A DNA stretch of 34,406 nt from Dysosmobacter sp. (GTDB lineage Bacteria; Bacillota; Clostridia; Oscillospirales; Oscillospiraceae). How positions within the stretch are numbered: the stretch's first letter is position 1; each line of letters starts with the position of its first letter. The translations under genes and the position numbers were made by a program. Of this stretch, positions 1 through 6,746 are shown piece by piece. The notes under the pieces were generated by a model that worked only from the letters and a program-made list of their open reading frames with translations, ran no database searches and was not told the DNA's origin. The stretch covers positions 1-34,406 of the forward strand of contig JALFSO010000002.1 in assembly GCA_022778785.1 (NCBI GenBank). The letters are read 5' to 3'.

Positions 1-3
1 GTT

Positions 4-105
4 CTTTTTTGCAGGGGGAGTACGAGGGGGCGGGAGCCCCTTCGTATGGAATCGAATGTCTGCAAAAAGCCTGCGTTAGCAGGCGTTTGCGCCGCGCAGC
101 GGCAG
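4..105. repeat. Structured intergenic repeat, left copy
   Basis: This stretch matches 34305-34406 in the same orientation. From the G after the T6 run, about 87 of 95 bases agree by eye. It folds as an outer stem (6-14 with 60-68, TTTTTGCAG/CTGCAAAAA) around a GC-rich hairpin (22-30 with 37-45), then hairpins at 70-85 and 92-104. Two of the differences between copies fall in stems and turn a Watson-Crick pair into a G-U pair, so the fold is kept. No open frame with a ribosome site fits it. It is probably a genomic repeat family; copy number cannot be judged from two copies. Confidence 0.75.
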
Positions 106-186
106 ATTTTCGGTCCGCTGTGCGGTCCGAAAATCGAGACATTAGGCAGGCTGTCGGAAAAGTCTATGGACTTTTTCGACAGCCTG
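105..186. other. Two long hairpins following the left repeat
   Basis: The first hairpin pairs 105-118 with 122-135 around a TGT loop, with one T-T mismatch. The second pairs 147-164 with 169-186 around TATG: 18 base pairs with one G-T pair. Neither is followed by a T-run. With the repeat before them and the terminator after them they make an almost continuous chain of hairpins over 6-214. The region holds no credible gene. Confidence 0.6.
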
Positions 187-214
187 AGGACCGGCTGCAA
201 AGCCGGTCCTTTTT
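187..214 (+). terminator. Rho-independent terminator
   Basis: A perfect 10-bp stem, 187-196 with 201-210, has a GCAA loop and runs into five T residues (210-214). The T-run is on the + strand, so it would end transcripts from a gene left of the window. It lies just beyond the stop codon of the - strand gene at 219. The hairpin could also end that transcript, but there is no T-run in that direction. Confidence 0.75.
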
Positions 215-218
215 GCGT

Positions 219-686
219 CTATTCGCCCTCCGTCTCCGGAAACGCCAGTCCCGCCCGGAAGCCGCCGGTGCCGGAGACCACCAGATCTCCTGCAGCGGGA
301 TGCTCCTCGCATACGTACAGGTTGATCTGGACGCCGTCGGGCCGGTCCGGATAGTTCCGCACAGCGTAGGTATACCGGGTGACCGGTTTGCCCAGACACT
401 GTTCCAGGTCCATGCCCTGAGATTCCTGGAGGACGTTATACTCCGCGTAGTCCTCCGGCAGACGGTCCGGGAAGAGAAGCTGGAAGGTCTCCAGCGGCTC
501 GCTGTCTACCTCCCAGCCCCAGGACGCCAGATAAGCGACCCGATCCTCATTGGAGAGGAGCTGGGGCGTCTCCGATTCATCTCTGCCGCCGGAGAACAGG
601 ACGGCGGCCAGCGCAAGGACTGCCGCAGCGGCCAGCAGGACCAGCAGGAGCTTTTTTCTGGAGAATTTCGCGGTAAAAATGACCAT
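219..686 (-). CDS. DUF4830-like membrane-anchored protein
   Basis: A 155-residue protein of unknown function. After a short basic N-terminus (FSRKK) there is one hydrophobic segment at about residues 12-31, then an extracytoplasmic domain. That domain carries YLASWGWEV, a YNVLQ..QGMDL stretch, GKPVTRYTY and a late VSGTGGFRAGLAF motif. From memory this order matches the DUF4830 family of Clostridia; no function is known for it. I chose the start at 686 because it puts the hydrophobic anchor close to the N-terminus and has AAAGGA about 11 bases upstream. An in-frame ATG at 725 would add 13 unlikely residues. It is the only - strand gene in the window, divergent from the pseudouridine synthase gene, and probably a single-gene unit. 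Confidence 0.75.
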   Translation of the reverse strand: MVIFTAKFSRKKLLLVLLAAAAVLALAAVLFSGGRDESETPQLLSNEDRVAYLASWGWEVDSEPLETFQLLFPDRLPEDYAEYNVLQESQGMDLEQCLGKPVTRYTYAVRNYPDRPDGVQINLYVCEEHPAAGDLVVSGTGGFRAGLAFPETEGE

Positions 687-777
687 AGAGGGATCATTCC
701 TTTCCTTATGGAGCGTTCCCGGCACGGGGAGGCAGACAGGCAGCGGTTTTGCACGATGTCCTAAAGGTTTTTATTCC

Positions 778-797
778 AATTCCGCGGGAATTATGAT
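778..797 (+). promoter_or_regulatory. Dyad and possible -10 box ahead of rsuA-like gene
   Basis: A 6-bp inverted repeat, AATTCC-GCG-GGAATT (778-792), abuts a possible -10 box TATGAT (792-797). No good -35 box lies 17 bases upstream. The dyad sits between the two divergent genes at 686 and 837 and could be an operator for either. Confidence 0.3.
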
Positions 798-836
798 AGG
801 ATGGATACGATTCAAATAGGAGAGGGGAGAGCGTCC

Positions 837-1556
837 ATGGCTGTGCAGCGCCTGGATAAGATCTTAGCGTCCACCGGACGGTGGTCCCGCCGGGAGGTGA
901 AGCTGCTGGTCCGGCAGGGCCGGGTGCTGGCGGACGGACGGCCCGCCGCATCTCCGGAGGAGAAGTACGACCCGGCGGTCACGGCGCTGACCGTGGATGG
1001 GGAGGATATCGGCTACCGGGATGTCACATGGCTGATGATGAACAAGCCCGGTGGCGTGCTGTCCGCCACGGAGGATGGACAGGGCACGACGGTGCTGGAT
1101 CTGCTGTCGCCGGAGCTGCGGCGCATCGGACTTTTTCCCGTGGGGCGGCTGGACAAGGACACGGAGGGTCTGATGCTTCTGACCAACGACGGTGATCTGG
1201 CGCACCACCTGCTGTCTCCCCGGCACCATGTGGACAAGGTGTACTTCGTCCGGGTCGCCGGACGGCTGACGGCGGCGGACCAGGCGGCGTTCCGGGAGGG
1301 CATGATCCTGGGAGACGGTCTGCACTGCATGCCGGCGGAGCTGGAGATCCTGACGGCAGGAGAGAACAGCGAGGCCCATGTGACCCTCCGGGAGGGAAAA
1401 TTCCATCAGGTGAAGCGGATGCTGGCCGCTCTCGGAAAGCCCGTTCTCTATCTGAAACGGGTGGAGATGGGCAAATTGCCATTGGATATAAAACTGGCTC
1501 CGGGGGACTACAGATTCCTGACAGAGGAGGAGCTGGAATTGCTTCGACAGGTGTGA
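837..1556 (+). CDS. RsuA/RluB-family pseudouridine synthase
   Basis: A 239-residue rRNA pseudouridine synthase. An N-terminal S4 RNA-binding domain (about 1-60; QRLDKILASTG..SRREVKLLVRQGRV) is followed by the catalytic domain with MMNKPGGVLSA and the signature GRLDKDTEGLMLLTNDG, in which D106 is the expected catalytic aspartate. The family isomerises uridine to pseudouridine in 16S (RsuA) or 23S (RluB) rRNA. The N-terminus and compact length favour an RsuA type, but the target cannot be settled from sequence. The start at 837 is chosen for the strong AGGAGAGGGGAG site at 818-828. The gene appears to stand alone, with a new promoter before the next gene. Confidence 0.88.
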   Translation: MAVQRLDKILASTGRWSRREVKLLVRQGRVLADGRPAASPEEKYDPAVTALTVDGEDIGYRDVTWLMMNKPGGVLSATEDGQGTTVLDLLSPELRRIGLFPVGRLDKDTEGLMLLTNDGDLAHHLLSPRHHVDKVYFVRVAGRLTAADQAAFREGMILGDGLHCMPAELEILTAGENSEAHVTLREGKFHQVKRMLAALGKPVLYLKRVEMGKLPLDIKLAPGDYRFLTEEELELLRQV

Positions 1557-1628
1557 AAAGCATTTTCCGGATTTTCAAATGTTCGACAAAAAGCAGTCTA
1601 TTTTTTTGTTGAAAAGGGAAAAAACATC

Positions 1629-1657
1629 TTGCAATCCGACAAAAATCCCGATATAAT
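1629..1657 (+). promoter_or_regulatory. Sigma-A-type promoter of the CdaR-like gene
   Basis: TTGCAA (1629-1634) and a perfect TATAAT (1652-1657) are separated by 17 bases, in an AT-rich stretch within otherwise GC-rich DNA. Transcription would start near 1664, about 50 bases before the ATG at 1716. A 7-base Spo0A-box match (TTCGACA, 1582-1588) lies upstream, but single matches are common in the window and carry little weight. Confidence 0.8.
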
Positions 1658-1715
1658 ATAGACATTGACAATTTGCACAAAGAATTTTTATGAATTCCGA
1701 GTGAGGAGGCCGACT

Positions 1716-2807
1716 ATGTCTGGGAGAATTTTTCAAAATGTAGTCCTGCAACTCAAGGAGAACACGGATCGCACGGTGGGCGTGATCGATGGAGAGGGCA
1801 TCGTCATCGCCTGCAGCGAGCTTTCCATGATCGGACAGCGCTGGGCAGAGCACGTCAGCATCATCAATAACGCGGCTGGCGCCATGGTGACTTCCGATGG
1901 AAAGACCTTCAAGGCCCTCAACGGCTGGGGCAATCAGTTCGACTACGCCGCTTTTGCCTTTGGAGAGAATGAGATCAGCAAGACCGTCTGCTCCATGTCC
2001 ACGGTGGCGCTGAACGCCGCCAAGTCCTATTACGAGGAGAAGCATGACCGGGGGTCCTTCATCAAGGACATCATCTCCGACAATATCATGCTGGGCGATA
2101 TTTACATCCGCGCCAAGGAACTCCGGGTGGTGGCCGATGTGCCCCGGGGAGTCTTTGTCATCCGCTCTCTGCGAAAGGGAGAGTCCGTGCCTACGGACAC
2201 CATCCAGTCCCTGTTCCCGGACCGGCAGAATGATTTTGTGCTCTCCGTGGGCGAGGGAGACGTGGTCCTCATCCGCCAGATGGCCGACGGCACCGGCGTC
2301 AAGGAGCTGAACCGCATCGCCGCCTCCATTGAGGAGTCCCTCCGCAACGGCACGGAGAGCTCTGTGGTGGTGGGCATCGGCACCGTCGCCCTGCACCTGC
2401 GGGATCTGGCCAAGAGCTACAAGGAGGCCAATATCGCCATTGAGGTGGGCAAGGTCTTTGACACGGAAAAGTACGTCATCAACTATGAGAATCTGGGCAT
2501 TGGCCGTCTGATCTATCAGCTGCCCACCACCCTCTGCGAGATGTTCCTCCAGGAGGTGTTCAAGAAGAACCCCATCGACGCCCTGGACAAGGAGACCCTG
2601 TTCACCATCCACAAGTTCTTCGAGAACAATCTGAACGTATCCGAGACCGCCCGGAAGCTGTTCGTCCACCGGAACACTCTGGTGTACCGTCTGGAGAAGA
2701 TCAAGAAGCTGACGGGTCTGGATCTGCGGGAGTTCGACGACGCCATCACCTTCAAGGTGGCGCTGATGGTCAAGAAGTATCTGACCTCACGGGGTATCGA
2801 CTCCTGA
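1716..2807 (+). CDS. CdaR/PucR-type transcriptional regulator
   Basis: A 363-residue DNA-binding regulator. The C-terminus carries the PucR/CdaR helix-turn-helix (HTH_30): FFENNLNVSETARKLFVHRN followed by TLVYRLEKIKKLTGLDLR, at about residues 305-350. The N-terminal ~110 residues (VGVIDGEGIVIACS and onward) resemble a diacid-recognition or PAS-like sensor module, and the middle resembles the GGDEF-like domain of CdaR proteins. Family members sense small carboxylates or purine-related signals; the ligand here is unknown. The start at 1716 has GAGGAGG at 1703-1709. No metabolic genes lie beside it, so it may act at a distance or on itself. It has its own promoter and terminator. Confidence 0.8.
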   Translation: MSGRIFQNVVLQLKENTDRTVGVIDGEGIVIACSELSMIGQRWAEHVSIINNAAGAMVTSDGKTFKALNGWGNQFDYAAFAFGENEISKTVCSMSTVALNAAKSYYEEKHDRGSFIKDIISDNIMLGDIYIRAKELRVVADVPRGVFVIRSLRKGESVPTDTIQSLFPDRQNDFVLSVGEGDVVLIRQMADGTGVKELNRIAASIEESLRNGTESSVVVGIGTVALHLRDLAKSYKEANIAIEVGKVFDTEKYVINYENLGIGRLIYQLPTTLCEMFLQEVFKKNPIDALDKETLFTIHKFFENNLNVSETARKLFVHRNTLVYRLEKIKKLTGLDLREFDDAITFKVALMVKKYLTSRGIDS

Positions 2808-2830
2808 CCGTTTCCCAAAACTACATCCAA

Positions 2831-2860
2831 CGCCTCCGGCACACAGCCGGAGGCGTGTTT
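2831..2860 (+). terminator. Terminator after the CdaR-like gene
   Basis: A perfect 10-bp stem (2831-2840 with 2846-2855) with an ACACA loop is followed by TGTTTCTT. It lies 24 bases past the stop codon. Confidence 0.75.
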
Positions 2861-2987
2861 CTTCAGAAGCAGGGGGGCGCAGAAGGGCGTTTTCAAACAC
2901 GCCGCCCTCGGACTGCCCCGTGGAAATGCCTGCACTGCGCCGCCGCGGCAGAAAAACCGGCGGGACCGGGAAAAATTGAAAAAACGC

Positions 2988-3016
2988 TTGCATTCCGCGG
3001 AATTCTATGGTATCCT
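2988..3016 (+). promoter_or_regulatory. Promoter of rplS
   Basis: TTGCAT (2988-2993) and TATCCT (3011-3016) are spaced by 17 bases. This gives a 5' leader of about 95 bases before the rplS start. Confidence 0.6.
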
Positions 3017-3117
3017 ATCAGGGCGAAAAAGGGCGGTCCTCTGTCGTGCGGGGGCTGTAGTGTGCCATCCCGCCTGAAAAACGGTCATGAACGCCTATTA
3101 ATTAGGAGGATATATCC

Positions 3118-3459
3118 ATGGATCTCATCAAGGAACTGAACAAAGAGCAGCTGGCCAAGGAGATGCCCGAGGTCAAGATCGGTGACACCGTCCGTGTCCA
3201 CGTGAAGGTCAAGGAAGGCTCCCGCGAGCGTATCCAGGTCTTCGAGGGCACCGTCATCGCCAAGAAGCACGGCGGCATCGAGGAGACCATCACCGTCCGC
3301 CGCATTTCCTACGGCGTGGGCGTGGAGAAGATTTTCCCCGTGCATTCTCCCTCCATTGACACCATCGAGGTGGTCCGCGGCGGTAAGGTCCGTCGTGCGA
3401 AGCTGTACTACCTGCGTTCCCGCGTGGGCAAGGGCGCCAAGGTCAAGGAAAAGCTGTAA
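3118..3459 (+). CDS. rplS: 50S ribosomal protein L19
   Basis: A 113-residue protein, the normal length for bL19. It has the typical N-terminus ([12 protein letters not shown]), the central [20 protein letters not shown] and FEGTVIAKK stretches, and the [21 protein letters not shown] ending, of which the basic tail contacts rRNA at the 30S-50S interface. A perfect AGGAGG (3104-3109) precedes the start. Codons are strongly biased (CGT, CGC, GTC, AAG), as expected for a highly expressed gene. It is transcribed alone between its own promoter and a strong terminator; in many bacteria rplS follows trmD and rimM, which are absent here. Confidence 0.97.
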   Translation: MDLIKELNKEQLAKEMPEVKIGDTVRVHVKVKEGSRERIQVFEGTVIAKKHGGIEETITVRRISYGVGVEKIFPVHSPSIDTIEVVRGGKVRRAKLYYLRSRVGKGAKVKEKL

Positions 3460-3467
3460 AATGCTCG

Positions 3468-3496
3468 AAAAGGAGAGGCGTTGGCCTCTCCTTTTT
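3468..3496 (+). terminator. Terminator of rplS
   Basis: A 12-bp stem (3468-3479 with 3484-3495, AAAAGGAGAGGC/GCCTCTCCTTTT) has a GTTG loop and a T-rich tail. It starts nine bases after the rplS stop codon. Confidence 0.9.
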
Positions 3497-3718
3497 CCTT
3501 TTTGCCCGATTTTTGCTACTGATTCTTGATGAAAAAGTTTCATCAAGAATCCCGCGTGCTGCGCACGCGCGAATTGTGCAGAGGCACCATTCGGCGTCTG
3601 CTGTGCATCAGTTCGATGAGCCAAATCAGAGATTTGGAGTCTCACTGATCATAAAAACTGAACGCGCTTCGTGCTATCAAACGGTTTGAACCGTTTTCAT
3701 CAGTTTTCGTATCAGATT

Positions 3719-3753
3719 TCCGGCGGGAACCCTTGCTCTGCCGGATTTTTTTT
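3719..3753 (+). terminator. Terminator overlapping the lepB promoter
   Basis: A 6-bp stem TCCGGC/GCCGGA with a 15-base loop is followed by A and a T8 run. The predicted -35 box of the lepB promoter lies in its loop, so one piece of DNA would serve as both terminator and promoter. Confidence 0.6.
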
Positions 3754-3761
3754 GATATACT
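3733..3761 (+). promoter_or_regulatory. Promoter of the lepB operon
   Basis: TTGCTC (3733-3738) and TATACT (3756-3761) are spaced by 17 bases. It would drive lepB, rbgA, the zinc-ribbon gene, rnhB and yraN, which overlap or nearly touch. Confidence 0.6.
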
Positions 3762-3857
3762 ATAAAATCAGGTCATTATAGATTGCCGGCGCGCCATATC
3801 CCCGTTATAGCTGCGGAGACGGGAGAGAAACCGCGCCGGCACTTGGAGGATCAAGGT

Positions 3858-4526
3858 ATGTGGAAGAAAACAGAGAAGCAGGAGAAGCCTGCGGAGACGG
3901 GCAGGGAGGAGAAGCAGATTCCGGACCGGGGCACCTATGAGTGGATGCAGGCCCTGGTCTGTTCCGTGCTGGCGGTGGTCCTGATCTTCACCTTCGTGAT
4001 CCGCATCATCGGCGTCTCCGGCCACTCCATGCTGCACACGCTGCAGGACGGGGACCGGCTGCTGGTGCTGAACTCCCTGTTCTACCGGGACTATCAGTAC
4101 GGGGACATCGTGATCCTGCGGAAGCAGACCTTCACCAGCGAGCCCATCGTCAAGCGGATCATCGCCACGGAGGGCCAGACGGTGGACATCGACTTCACCG
4201 CGGGCGTCGTCTACGTGGACGGCGAGGAGTTGGACGAGCCCTACATCGCGGAGCTGACCTTCGAGCAGGAGGGAACGGAATTCCCTCTGACGGTGCCGGA
4301 GGGCTCCATCTTTGTCATGGGCGACAACCGCAACGGCTCCAACGACAGCCGGGATTACCGTCTGGGCACGGTGGATACCCGGTATATCATCGGCAAGGCG
4401 GTGTTCCTGCTGTATCCGGGACCGGACAGCGTGACAGAGGAGAGGGACTACGGCCGCATCGGCCCCATCCACGGCACGGATGAGCTGGACGTGGATCTGA
4501 CCAGAGCACAGAGGGCGTTGGCATGA
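3858..4526 (+). CDS. lepB: Signal peptidase I
   Basis: A 222-residue type I signal peptidase, which removes signal peptides from exported proteins at the outer face of the membrane. After a charged cytoplasmic N-terminus there is one membrane segment at about residues 31-53, followed by the catalytic serine in GVSGHSM (S57). The general-base lysine is in PIVKRIIA (K99), and the conserved box GDNRNGSNDSRDYR comes later. One N-terminal anchor and this length fit gram-positive SipS-type enzymes. The start at 3858 has GGAGG at 3845-3849; longer in-frame readings would begin at TTG without such a site. Its stop overlaps the next start (ATGA, 4523-4526). Confidence 0.93.
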   Translation: MWKKTEKQEKPAETGREEKQIPDRGTYEWMQALVCSVLAVVLIFTFVIRIIGVSGHSMLHTLQDGDRLLVLNSLFYRDYQYGDIVILRKQTFTSEPIVKRIIATEGQTVDIDFTAGVVYVDGEELDEPYIAELTFEQEGTEFPLTVPEGSIFVMGDNRNGSNDSRDYRLGTVDTRYIIGKAVFLLYPGPDSVTEERDYGRIGPIHGTDELDVDLTRAQRALA

Positions 4527-5410
4527 ATATTCAATGGTATCCCGGTCATATGACCAAGACCCGCCGGATGATCGCGGAGCAGCTGAAAAACGTGGATGCG
4601 GTGTGCGAGATCCTGGACGCCCGCATCCCCATCTCCAGCCGGAATCCGGACGTGGATGAACTGACGGCGGGAAAGCCCCGGCTGGTGGTGCTGAACCGGG
4701 TGGATCAGGCGGATCCCGCCGCCACCCGCCGCTGGGCGGACTGGTTCCGGGCCAAGGGCTACGCGGTGCTGGAGTCCAACGCCAAGGCCGGCGCGGGGAC
4801 GAAGCAGTTCGCCGCCGCCGTCCGGGAGCTGCTGGCGGAAAAGGTGCGAGCCTACGCGGAAAAGGGACAGAACCGGGTGCTCCGGGTGATAATCCTGGGC
4901 ATCCCCAACGTGGGCAAATCCACCTTTATCAATCAGGTGGCGGGCCGCAAGACCGCCCGCACCGAGGACCGGCCCGGCGTCACCCGCTCCAAGCAGTGGG
5001 TGCCCATCGACCGGGGGCTGGAGCTGTTGGACACACCGGGCATCCTGTGGCCCAAATTCGAGGACCAGAGCGTGGGATTGAATCTGGCCTACACCGGCGC
5101 GGTGAAGGACGACATCCTGGATGTGGAGACCCTGGGCTGCCATCTGATGGCCTACCTGGGGGATCGGTATCCCGCAGCGCTGGAGAGCGCCTATAAGCTG
5201 CCGGCCCTGCCGGAGCGGCAGCCGGAGGAAAACGACATCGCCTGGGGCTACCGTCTGCTGGAGGCGGCGGGGAGAAAGCGGGGCTTTCTCATCTCCGGCG
5301 GCGAGACGGACACGGAGCGCATGGCGAAGATCCTGCTGGACGAGTTCCGGGCAGGCAAACTGGGGCGGTTCACGCTGGAACTGCCGGGAGAAGGAGAGAA
5401 AACGGTATGA
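4523..5410 (+). CDS. rbgA: Ribosome biogenesis GTPase RbgA (YlqF)
   Basis: A 295-residue circularly permuted GTPase needed for late 50S subunit assembly. The N-terminus QWYPGHMTKTRRMI is typical of the family. The G motifs come in permuted order: G4 (LNRVDQAD), then G5 (SNAKAG), then G1 (GIPNVGKST, K132), the G2 region (DRPGVTRSKQW) and G3 (LLDTPGILWP). The C-terminal ~100 residues form the helical domain that contacts 23S rRNA. G4 reads NRVD rather than the usual NKxD. The gene is coupled to lepB upstream and to the zinc-ribbon gene downstream by ATGA overlaps. Confidence 0.93.
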   Translation: MNIQWYPGHMTKTRRMIAEQLKNVDAVCEILDARIPISSRNPDVDELTAGKPRLVVLNRVDQADPAATRRWADWFRAKGYAVLESNAKAGAGTKQFAAAVRELLAEKVRAYAEKGQNRVLRVIILGIPNVGKSTFINQVAGRKTARTEDRPGVTRSKQWVPIDRGLELLDTPGILWPKFEDQSVGLNLAYTGAVKDDILDVETLGCHLMAYLGDRYPAALESAYKLPALPERQPEENDIAWGYRLLEAAGRKRGFLISGGETDTERMAKILLDEFRAGKLGRFTLELPGEGEKTV

Positions 5411-5652
5411 ATTGTCCATTCTGCGGAAATCCCATGGAGGAGGGCAACGTGACCACGGCGGACAGCATCGGCCTGTTTTTCATGCCCAAGGGGATGCAGC
5501 CGGATCGCATATTCAACACCCACAAAAATATTGAGCACCGGGGCGGCCTGGTGCTGGACGGCCCTTACAGCGGCGGCAACTTCCGTCTGAACACCACGGA
5601 GATCCCGGCTCACGTCTGCAAGTCCTGCCGGAAGATCGTCATGGATTATTAA
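5407..5652 (+). CDS. Small zinc-ribbon protein, PF20097-like
   Basis: An 81-residue protein with a CPFCG pair at the N-terminus and a CKSCRK pair near the C-terminus, the spacing of a zinc ribbon. Between them are a glycine-rich GGLVLDGPYSGG stretch and aromatic and basic residues. From memory it resembles the PF20097 (DUF6487) family, whose function is unknown. Its start overlaps the rbgA stop (ATGA, 5407-5410) and rnhB begins 15 bases after it, so it is translated within an operon for ribosome assembly and RNA processing. I do not assign a function beyond probable zinc binding. Confidence 0.8.
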   Translation: MNCPFCGNPMEEGNVTTADSIGLFFMPKGMQPDRIFNTHKNIEHRGGLVLDGPYSGGNFRLNTTEIPAHVCKSCRKIVMDY

Positions 5653-5667
5653 AGGAAGACGGCGGGT

Positions 5668-6315
5668 ATGAGACGGAAGCAACAGGAGACCGTGGACCTG
5701 TGGGCCTGTGAGCGGGAACAGTGGGCGCAGGGTGTGCGGATCCTCTGCGGCGTGGACGAGGCGGGCGCCGGTCCGCTGGCGGGGCCGGTGTACGCCGCGG
5801 CGGTGATCCTGCCCAGGGAGGCGGACATCCCCGGCCTCAACGACTCCAAGCAGCTGACGGAGAAGCAGCGGGAGGCCCTCTACGACGTTATCACCGGCAT
5901 GGCGGAGGCCTGGAGCGTGGCCCGGGTGGAGGCGGAGGAGATCGACGCCACAGACATCCTCAGCGCCCGGATGAAGGCCATGCAGCTGGCCATCGACGGT
6001 CTTGCCATCCAGCCGGATCTGGCCCTCATCGACGGCAACCGGGACCACGGAAAGAGCGCCGCCGTCACCACGCCCCATCTCACCATCGTGAAGGGCGACG
6101 GAAAGAGCGCGTCCATCGCGGCGGCGTCCATTCTGGCCAAGGTCAGCCGGGACCGGTATGTGTCCGGCGAGCTGGACTGCCAGTATCCCCAGTACCAGTT
6201 TGCCAAACACAAGGGATACGGCACGAAGCTCCACTATGCGATGCTGGACCAGTACGGCCCCTGTCCAGCTCACCGGCAGACCTTCCTGAAAAAGTGGGAG
6301 GACCGGAGGACATGA
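5668..6315 (+). CDS. rnhB: Ribonuclease HII
   Basis: A 215-residue RNase HII, which cuts RNA in RNA-DNA hybrids and starts removal of single ribonucleotides from DNA. The signature GVDEAGAGPLAGPVYAAAVIL supplies the first two acidic metal ligands (D30, E31). Further acidic residues are in ALIDGNRDHG and ILAKVSRDRY. The C-terminal CPAHRQTFLKKW stretch is typical. The N-terminal extension seen in the Bacillus enzyme is absent. AAAGGAAG at 5651-5658 precedes the ATG. The end overlaps yraN by ATGA, a common rnhB-yraN pairing. Confidence 0.95.
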   Translation: MRRKQQETVDLWACEREQWAQGVRILCGVDEAGAGPLAGPVYAAAVILPREADIPGLNDSKQLTEKQREALYDVITGMAEAWSVARVEAEEIDATDILSARMKAMQLAIDGLAIQPDLALIDGNRDHGKSAAVTTPHLTIVKGDGKSASIAAASILAKVSRDRYVSGELDCQYPQYQFAKHKGYGTKLHYAMLDQYGPCPAHRQTFLKKWEDRRT

Positions 6316-6674
6316 GCCGGACCAAAGACGCCGGAGACCGGGGAGAGGCGGCAGCCGCCCGGTATCTTTTGGATCGGGGCTGCGAAGTGCTGGACCGCCA
6401 GTGGCGGTGCCGGTACGGAGAATTGGACCTGGTGGCCCGGACGAAGGAGGGCGTCCTCTGCCTTGTGGAGGTGAAGCTCCGGAGCAGCCGCTCCGCGGCG
6501 CTGCCCCGGGAGTTCGTGGACGCCCGCAAGCAGGAGCGGCTGCGGAAGACGGCCATGGCCTATCTGACCGCCCATGGCTGGGAGGATGAGCCGGTCCGCT
6601 TTGACGTGGCGGAGGTTTGGCAGGACGGGGACGGAGGGATCCGCCTGGAATACCTGCCCGCCGCCTTTGAATAG
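6312..6674 (+). CDS. yraN: YraN/UPF0102 nuclease-fold protein
   Basis: A 120-residue UPF0102 protein. This small family has a restriction-endonuclease-like fold and is usually found beside rnhB; its cellular substrate is not firmly known. The sequence shows GDRGEAAAARYLLDRG, then RYGELDLVA and CLVEVKLR, which together form the E...D...ExK arrangement of that fold. The start at 6312 overlaps the rnhB stop. It is probably the last gene of the lepB transcript, since 72 bases separate it from thrC. Confidence 0.88.
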   Translation: MSRTKDAGDRGEAAAARYLLDRGCEVLDRQWRCRYGELDLVARTKEGVLCLVEVKLRSSRSAALPREFVDARKQERLRKTAMAYLTAHGWEDEPVRFDVAEVWQDGDGGIRLEYLPAAFE

Positions 6675-6746
6675 GGAAAATACCGTCCGCGGCAGGCGCG
6701 GCGGAGATTATATAAGAAAATTCTTCCTGAAAGAGAGGAACCCAAT

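Larger units (their letters stand above)
2808..3117 (+). other. Intergenic region before rplS
   Basis: These 310 bases hold a terminator (2831-2860), a GC-rich stretch in which I see no gene, the rplS promoter (2988-3016) and a leader of about 95 bases. The leader contains a possible pairing of GGCGG near 3033 with CCGCC near 3071. It may be the ribosomal-protein leader described upstream of L19 in Firmicutes, but I cannot confirm this by eye. Confidence 0.5.
3460..3857 (+). other. Hairpin-rich intergenic region between rplS and lepB
   Basis: These 398 bases carry no credible gene. After the rplS terminator they hold a 14-bp hairpin (3521-3534 with 3538-3551), a 7-bp one (3553-3559 with 3563-3569), another (3621-3627 with 3631-3637), and a nested pair in which 3654-3661 pairs with 3700-3707 around an inner stem (3679-3686 with 3689-3696). 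A second terminator and the lepB promoter follow. Confidence 0.65.
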
